Shown one piece after another: positions 15,175-18,594 of a stretch of DNA of 18,594 nt. The stretch lies in contig CBIHLN010000049.1 in assembly GCA_966210725.1 (NCBI GenBank), positions 1-18,594 on the forward strand, read 5' to 3'. The notes below the pieces were generated by a model. That model worked only from the letters and a program-made list of their open reading frames with translations, was not told the DNA's origin and ran no database searches. The DNA is from Lysobacter_C sp966210725 (lineage in GTDB: Bacteria; Pseudomonadota; Gammaproteobacteria; Xanthomonadales; Xanthomonadaceae). Position 1 is the first letter of the stretch; the number at the start of each line of letters is the position of its first letter. The position numbers and the translations under genes are program-made.

Positions 15175-15451
15175 CGTCGGGTGTGTCGACCGTCGTGCCT
15201 GGGAACGGCGTGGCCGATGCCGGGTCCTGCGGGTCGCTGAGCAGGCGGACGCGCAGCTCGGCCTGCTCCAGCGCCGCCTGGCAGCGCCGGTACAGGCCGA
15301 CGCCGCGCTCGTAGGCGGCCAGCGAGTCTTCCAGGCTCATCTCGCCGTGTTCCATCTTCTCGACCAGCTGCTCGAGCGCGTCCAGCGACTGCTCGAAATC
15401 GGCGACGGGCGAGGCCTCGGAGGCGGAATCGGTGGGGGCTTTTCGTGGCAT
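15164..15451 (-). CDS. xseB: exodeoxyribonuclease VII small subunit
   Basis: XseB coats the large subunit XseA to form exonuclease VII, which degrades single-stranded DNA from both ends. The start at 15451 gives 95 aa (MPRKAPTDSASEASP...). A longer frame to 15562 reaches into tilS and adds only Arg/Ala-rich sequence. The family core is residues 16-60, with FEQSLDALEQLVEKMEHGEM and SLEDSLAAYERGVGLYRRC, followed by a helical LEQAELRVRLL. The C-terminus is acidic and variable. It overlaps ispA, as in many proteobacteria, and starts 44 bases after tilS. No Shine-Dalgarno is visible; an ACACT box 6 bases before the ATG recalls those of rlmH and maf. xseA is not in the window. Confidence 0.95.
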   Translation of the reverse strand: MPRKAPTDSASEASPVADFEQSLDALEQLVEKMEHGEMSLEDSLAAYERGVGLYRRCQAALEQAELRVRLLSDPQDPASATPFPGTTVDTPDDDR

Positions 15452-15495
15452 CGGGGCAGTGTGCGGGCGCACCCAGGGCCGGTCAATCGACCGGC

Positions 15496-16821
15496 TCAGT
15501 CCGGCGCGAACGACGCGTCGTCCGGCCGCCACCGCAGCCGCCCGCCATGCCCGCGCAGCCATGCATCGAACCGCGCGGAATACACCAGGTCACCCGCGGC
15601 CAGCAGCGTGCCGTCGGCGTCGCGCACCAGCGGCATCCGCTCCCGCTCCCAGGGCGGCAGGCCGAGGTCTTGGAGCACGTGCTTGAGCGCGTGGCTGTGG
15701 CCGCGGCCGGGCAGGGTGATGCGCTCGCCACCGCGGCGGCCGCCCACGGCGACCGGCGCATCGAAGCGGTACGCGCCGGCGGTGAACTGCAACGCGAGGT
15801 CGCCGCCCCCAGGCAGGGCCAAGGGCACGTCGCCGCACCAGGGCACCTGCCAGCCCGTCGGCAGCGGACGCCGGAGCGGCGCGGCGTGCACCACATCGCG
15901 CCAGGCCCGTACCCGCGCGCCATGCCATTCGAAGCAGGCCTCTGCGTCGGGCGCGGCGTGCAACAGGTCGGCTTCGATGCGTGCCACGCCGTTGCCCGGC
16001 AGCGGCGGCAGTTGCAATGCGGCGATCCATCGGCGCAGCACGCGTGCCCGGCGTGCCGCCGGCAGGTCGAGCAGTGCGCGGCGCGAGAGGCACCGCGGAT
16101 CGGCGGTGGCGACCAGCGCCAATGCCTGCGCATCGCCCTCGTCGAGCAGGGCCACCGCCTCGCCCGTGAGCGTGGCCAGTCGCGCCAGCGCCGCATCGGC
16201 ATGCGGCCAGCGCTGGCGCACCAGCGGCATCACCTGGCGGCGCAGGAAATTGCGGTCCAGCCGCGTGTCGTCATTGCTCGGGTCTTCGATCCACCCCAGA
16301 CCGTGGGCACGAGCATGGGCCAGCAGCGCTGTGCGGGGCGCGTCCAGCAGGGGCCGCCAGAGCCGACCGGCGGCAAACGGTGTCGAGGCCGCCATGGCCG
16401 CCAGCCCGTCCGGCCCCGCGCCGCGCAGGGCACGCATGAGCACCGTTTCCGCCTGGTCGTCGCGATGGTGCGCCAGCGCCAGGGATTCGCCGGGGCGCAG
16501 GTCGGCGGCGAATGCAGCCCGGCGCGCCGAGCGGGCCGCGGCCTCCGGTCCGATGCCGGTCCGGGCCACCGCCACGCGCCGCGCGCTGAAGGGCACGCCC
16601 CAGGCGCGGCACGCCTGCTCGCAATGGGCGGCCCACGCGTCGGCCTGATCGTGCAGGCCGTGGTGGACATGCAGGGCCCGCAGCCCCTGGTCGCGCACCC
16701 GCGGCGCGTGCGACAGCGCATGCAGCAGGACCGTGGAATCCAGGCCGCCGCTGAAGGCGACGCAGACCGGCCCGGCGGGCAGGTCGGCGTCGTGGATCAG
16801 CGGGGTGGGCACGCGCGGCAT
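15496..16821 (-). CDS. tilS: tRNA(Ile)-lysidine synthase
   Basis: TilS attaches lysine to C34 of the CAU-anticodon tRNA-Ile using ATP. This switches it from AUG to AUA reading and is essential in most bacteria. The start at 16821 gives 441 aa, near the family norm. The PP-loop ATP-binding motif VAFSGGLDST is at 21-30. ALHVHHGLHDQAD, ALAHHRDDQAETVLMRALRGAG and WIEDPSNDDTRLDRNFLRR mark the N-terminal catalytic domain. A middle helical domain follows. The C-terminal TilS domain shows GERITLPGRG, ALKHVLQDLGLPPWERERMP and LLAAGDLVYS. A longer frame to 16968 adds 49 Arg-rich residues unlike the family. No Shine-Dalgarno is seen, and CACCAT lies 7 bases upstream. A 16-base palindrome is found about 38 bases before the start. 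Confidence 0.95.
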   Translation of the reverse strand: MPRVPTPLIHDADLPAGPVCVAFSGGLDSTVLLHALSHAPRVRDQGLRALHVHHGLHDQADAWAAHCEQACRAWGVPFSARRVAVARTGIGPEAAARSARRAAFAADLRPGESLALAHHRDDQAETVLMRALRGAGPDGLAAMAASTPFAAGRLWRPLLDAPRTALLAHARAHGLGWIEDPSNDDTRLDRNFLRRQVMPLVRQRWPHADAALARLATLTGEAVALLDEGDAQALALVATADPRCLSRRALLDLPAARRARVLRRWIAALQLPPLPGNGVARIEADLLHAAPDAEACFEWHGARVRAWRDVVHAAPLRRPLPTGWQVPWCGDVPLALPGGGDLALQFTAGAYRFDAPVAVGGRRGGERITLPGRGHSHALKHVLQDLGLPPWERERMPLVRDADGTLLAAGDLVYSARFDAWLRGHGGRLRWRPDDASFAPD

Positions 16822-16858
16822 GGCGCGGATGGTGCCACGGGGGTGCCTGCGGTGGCGG

Positions 16859-16874
16859 GTCCGTCCGGACGGAC
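16859..16874. promoter_or_regulatory. perfect 16-base palindrome upstream of tilS
   Basis: GTCCGTCCGGACGGAC is a perfect dyad in the 94-base gap between the 43-aa ORF and tilS. A second imperfect hairpin, GTCCGGCGCC with GGTGCCGGGCGGAC, lies next to it (about 16881-16906). It could be an operator or an RNA structure controlling the downstream genes, but GC-rich sequence forms dyads easily. Confidence 0.3.
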
Positions 16875-16915
16875 TTCGGCGTCCGGCGCCCCGGTGCCGG
16901 GCGGACCTCCGCGGC

Positions 16916-17047
16916 CTACCGCTCGCGCTTGCGTGAGGCCGGCCGTGCCCGTCGCCAGAGCCAGGCAATGCCGGCGACCACGACCAGCACGGCAGTCACG
17001 ACCAGCAGGAACACCGCACGGTGGTCCAGCATCGCGTCCAGGATCAT
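16916..17047 (-). CDS. possible 43-aa single-pass membrane protein
   Basis: This short frame reads MILDAMLDHR, then a strong hydrophobic stretch at about 11-31 (AVFLLVVTAVLVVVAGIAWLW). A very basic tail (RRARPASRKRER) follows before TAG. One hydrophobic helix followed by positive charges predicts a membrane protein with its C-terminus in the cytoplasm. It starts 39 bases after the 88-aa ORF, on the same strand, in the accA-to-ispA run. The ribosome site is weak (GGGG), and an alternative ATG lies at codon 6. I do not recognise a family. The amphipathic design and the gap it fills make it more likely real than chance. Confidence 0.45.
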   Translation of the reverse strand: MILDAMLDHRAVFLLVVTAVLVVVAGIAWLWRRARPASRKRER

Positions 17048-17086
17048 GGCGGCCCCACGTGACGCACGGCCGCGGTCACCGCCGGA

Positions 17087-17353
17087 TCAGCGCCAGTGCC
17101 GGCTGGGCGGCACGTCTTCGACACGCCCCTCGGCGGCGGCCTGCGCCTGCCGCTCGCGCGCGGCGCGCCGGGCGATGGTGCGGTGGGACGGCTTCAGCAG
17201 GCAGGCCAACGCCAGGCAGGCGCAACCGGCCGACAGCCCCAGCGCCACCAGCGCGAAGATCATGTTGGCGTCCAGCAGTACCCACGACGCCAGGAACAGG
17301 GCACCGCTGGCGGCGGCCCAGCAGGTGGCGGCGAACTTTCCGGCCAGCAGCAT
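17087..17353 (-). CDS. 88-aa two-helix membrane protein coupled to accA
   Basis: The ATG shares its first base with the accA stop (TGATG). This is a typical re-initiation overlap, so the two are probably co-translated. The product has two hydrophobic helices, about 7-27 (FAATCWAAASGALFLASWVL) and 31-53 (MIFALVALGLSAGCACLALA). A basic linker (KPSHRTIARRAARERQ) and a polar C-terminus follow. Both ends are predicted on the same side, probably the cytoplasm given the basic tail. Three cysteines lie in or near the helices. No family is recognised. A much longer frame runs upstream but is antisense-free shadow of accA. Its link to fatty-acid synthesis is only positional. Confidence 0.65.
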   Translation of the reverse strand: MLLAGKFAATCWAAASGALFLASWVLLDANMIFALVALGLSAGCACLALACLLKPSHRTIARRAARERQAQAAAEGRVEDVPPSRHWR

Positions 17354-18312
17354 CACGCGGCCTCGTACGCGCCGTAGCTGCGCAGGCGCTCGTAGCGCCG
17401 CTGCAGCAGGTCGGCGGTGGGGAGTTGCTCCAGGGCGTCGAGTTCGTTCATCAGTACCGCCTTCAGTCGCGTCGCCATCTGGCGCGGGTTGCGGTGCGCG
17501 CCGCCGATCGGCTCGCGCACCACCTTGTCGACCAGCCCCAGCCCGTGCAGGCGCTTGGCGGTCAGGCCCAGCTGCTCGGCGGCGTCCTTGGCCTTGTCGG
17601 CGGACTTCCACAGGATCGAGGCGCAGCCCTCGGGCGAGATCACCGAGTAGGTGCTGTACTCGAGCATCAGCGTGCGGTCGCCCACGCCGATGGCCAGCGC
17701 GCCGCCGGAGCCGCCTTCGCCGATCACCGTGCAGACCACCGGGATCTTCAGCTCGGCCATTTCCAGCAGGTTGCGGGCGATGGCCTCGGACTGGCCGCGC
17801 TCCTCCGCGCCGATGCCCGGGTACGCGCCCGGGGTGTCGATGAAGGTCAGCAGCGGCAGGCCGAAACGCTCGGCCATCTTCATCAGGCGCAAGGCCTTGC
17901 GGTAGCCCTCGGGCCGCGGCATGCCGAAGTTGCGCTTGATCTTGCTCTTGGTGTCGCGGCCCTTCTGGTGGCCGATGATCATTACGCTGCGGCCGTCGAT
18001 GCGGCCCAGGCCGCCGACGATGGCCGCGTCGTCCGAATACGCGCGGTCGCCGGCCAGTTCCTGGAACTCGCTGCAGATCAGGCGGATGTAGTCGTTGGTG
18101 TAGGGCCGGGCCGGGTGGCGGGCCAGCTGGCTGACCTGCCACGGCGACAGGTCGCGGAAGATGTGCGCGGTGCGCTGGCGCAGCTTGTTCTGCAGCGCAT
18201 GCACCTCCGCGTCCGCGTCCACGGCCGAGCCGTGGCTGGCGTGGCGCAGTTCCTGGATCTTGGCTTCCAGGTCGGCGATGGGCTGCTCGAAGTCGAGGTA
18301 ATTCGGGTTCAT
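17353..18312 (-). CDS. accA: acetyl-CoA carboxylase carboxyltransferase subunit alpha
   Basis: AccA and AccD form the carboxyltransferase that moves CO2 from carboxybiotin to acetyl-CoA, giving malonyl-CoA for fatty-acid synthesis. The product is 319 aa, the same as E. coli. It begins MNPNYLDFEQPIADLEAKI. Core blocks are YTNDYIRLICSEFQELAGDR, MIIGHQKGRDTKSKIKRNFG, PRPEGYRKALRLMKMAERF, FIDTPGAYPGIGAEERGQSE, IGEGGSGGALAIGVGD and YSVISPEGCASILWK. The GGSGGALA oxyanion segment is intact. The start at 18312 fits the family; there is no strong Shine-Dalgarno. A TAGACT box on the minus strand (18340-18345) could be its -10. It heads the minus-strand run to ispA and is divergent from purA. accD is not in the window. 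Confidence 0.97.
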   Translation of the reverse strand: MNPNYLDFEQPIADLEAKIQELRHASHGSAVDADAEVHALQNKLRQRTAHIFRDLSPWQVSQLARHPARPYTNDYIRLICSEFQELAGDRAYSDDAAIVGGLGRIDGRSVMIIGHQKGRDTKSKIKRNFGMPRPEGYRKALRLMKMAERFGLPLLTFIDTPGAYPGIGAEERGQSEAIARNLLEMAELKIPVVCTVIGEGGSGGALAIGVGDRTLMLEYSTYSVISPEGCASILWKSADKAKDAAEQLGLTAKRLHGLGLVDKVVREPIGGAHRNPRQMATRLKAVLMNELDALEQLPTADLLQRRYERLRSYGAYEAA

Positions 18313-18423
18313 GCACGGGCCGGGGCCAGGGTGGCCGACAGTCTAGCCGACCGCCCCGCACCGTACCGAGCCGTCCGGGCCGCCTTCACGTTCCGAAGGC
18401 TGGCCCCGGCGACCCGAAACCCG

Positions 18424-18429
18424 GATAAT
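18424..18429 (+). promoter_or_regulatory. candidate -10 box in the purA leader
   Basis: GATAAT matches the sigma70 -10 consensus at five of six positions. Initiation 6-8 bases downstream would begin the RNA at the foot of the hairpin at 18434. The -35 region (around 18400-18406, CTGGCCC) is poor. Confidence 0.35.
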
Positions 18430-18433
18430 GGGC

Positions 18434-18480
18434 AAAAGCCGGATGGGGCCGTTCCTTGTGAACCACCCCACCGGCTTTTT
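18434..18480. terminator. terminator-like hairpin between accA and purA
   Basis: AAAAGCCGG-A-TGGGG pairs with CCCCACCGGCTTTT, giving 14 bp with one bulged A. Its loop holds a further 4-bp stem GTTC/GAAC, and five T follow. The A run at the left gives a T tract on the minus strand too, so it can work both ways. It lies 65 bases before purA on the same strand, with no plus-strand gene before it in this window. It could be an attenuator, a short RNA or an insulator. Confidence 0.65.
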
Positions 18481-18544
18481 CCGTGTCCACGCGGCGGTGC
18501 GCCGCCGATGCCCGCCCCACGCGGGCCATTCAGGAGTGCAGGTA

Positions 18545-18594
18545 ATGGGTCAGTCAGTCGTCGTTCTCGGTGCCCAGTGGGGCGATGAAGGCAA
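18545..18594 (+). CDS. purA: adenylosuccinate synthetase, 5' part only
   Basis: PurA joins IMP and aspartate with GTP to give adenylosuccinate, the first step from IMP to AMP. Only 16 full codons are inside the window: MGQSVVVLGAQWGDEG, and the next codon begins aa. GAQWGDEG is the family's N-terminal GTP-binding signature, which continues KGK in relatives, so identity is good despite the short stretch. The start has an AGGAG site at 18532-18536 with 8 bases spacing. Two small GC hairpins (18491-18505 and 18510-18526) and a terminator-like stem lie in its leader. The gene continues beyond the window edge. Confidence 0.93.
   Translation, partial: MGQSVVVLGAQWGDEG

Noticed and set aside
15445..18588. 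A 1047-codon open plus-strand frame running opposite xseB, tilS, the small membrane ORFs and accA.
   Set aside because: Its sequence is Arg/Gln/Ala/His-rich without domains, and the minus strand here carries clearly recognisable genes. Long antisense frames are common at this GC content.
1..18594. Search for tRNA, rRNA, CRISPR, insertion sequences, integrases, toxin-antitoxin or defence genes.
   Set aside because: None found by reading both strands; the only repeated structure is the BIME-like element, and gene content is housekeeping throughout.

Overview
The window is a very GC-rich (roughly 70% by eye) bacterial chromosomal segment, densely packed with core genes. Gene content, gene order and protein style point to a gammaproteobacterium of the Xanthomonadaceae/Lysobacteraceae (Lysobacter, Luteimonas or Xanthomonas-like). 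The pointers are the run maf-rng-yhdP-tldD, yjgA inverted between tldD and pmbA, the frequent SD-less starts preceded by an ANNNT box, and the TonB-like and SIMPL genes. This is inference from memory of those genomes, not a database match.

Layout. 1-1055 (+): rsfS and rlmH, which act on the ribosome. 1093-2921 (-): a TonB-like protein, a minus-strand terminator, then a SIMPL-domain exported protein whose stop codon overlaps a small proline-rich ORF. 3045-10788 (+): maf, rng, yhdP and tldD, with a possible 28-codon ORF bridging maf and rng. 10825-11009: a REP/BIME-like inverted-repeat element. 11010-11582 (-): yjgA/darP. 11667-14151 (+): pmbA, then two tandem DUF4870-type membrane proteins ending at a strong bidirectional terminator. 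14218-18312 (-): accA, an 88-aa and a 43-aa membrane protein, tilS, xseB and ispA, tightly packed and plausibly one unit. 18545 to the end (+): the first codons of purA.

Functionally the window is housekeeping. Ribosome and RNA maturation is covered by rsfS, rlmH, rng, darP and tilS. Nucleotide metabolism is covered by maf and purA. The envelope set is yhdP, the TonB-like protein, SIMPL and the DUF4870 pair. Metalloprotease function comes from tldD and pmbA, which presumably act together as TldD/TldE. Malonyl-CoA and isoprenoid synthesis are represented by accA and ispA.

I see no defence island, mobile element, tRNA, rRNA or CRISPR array, and no clear new system. The points worth a second look are small: coupled mini-ORFs, candidate leaderless promoters, a structured leader before purA, an acidic insertion in IspA, two small membrane proteins behind accA, and the BIME-like element. 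Stretches without genes are all under 300 bases.
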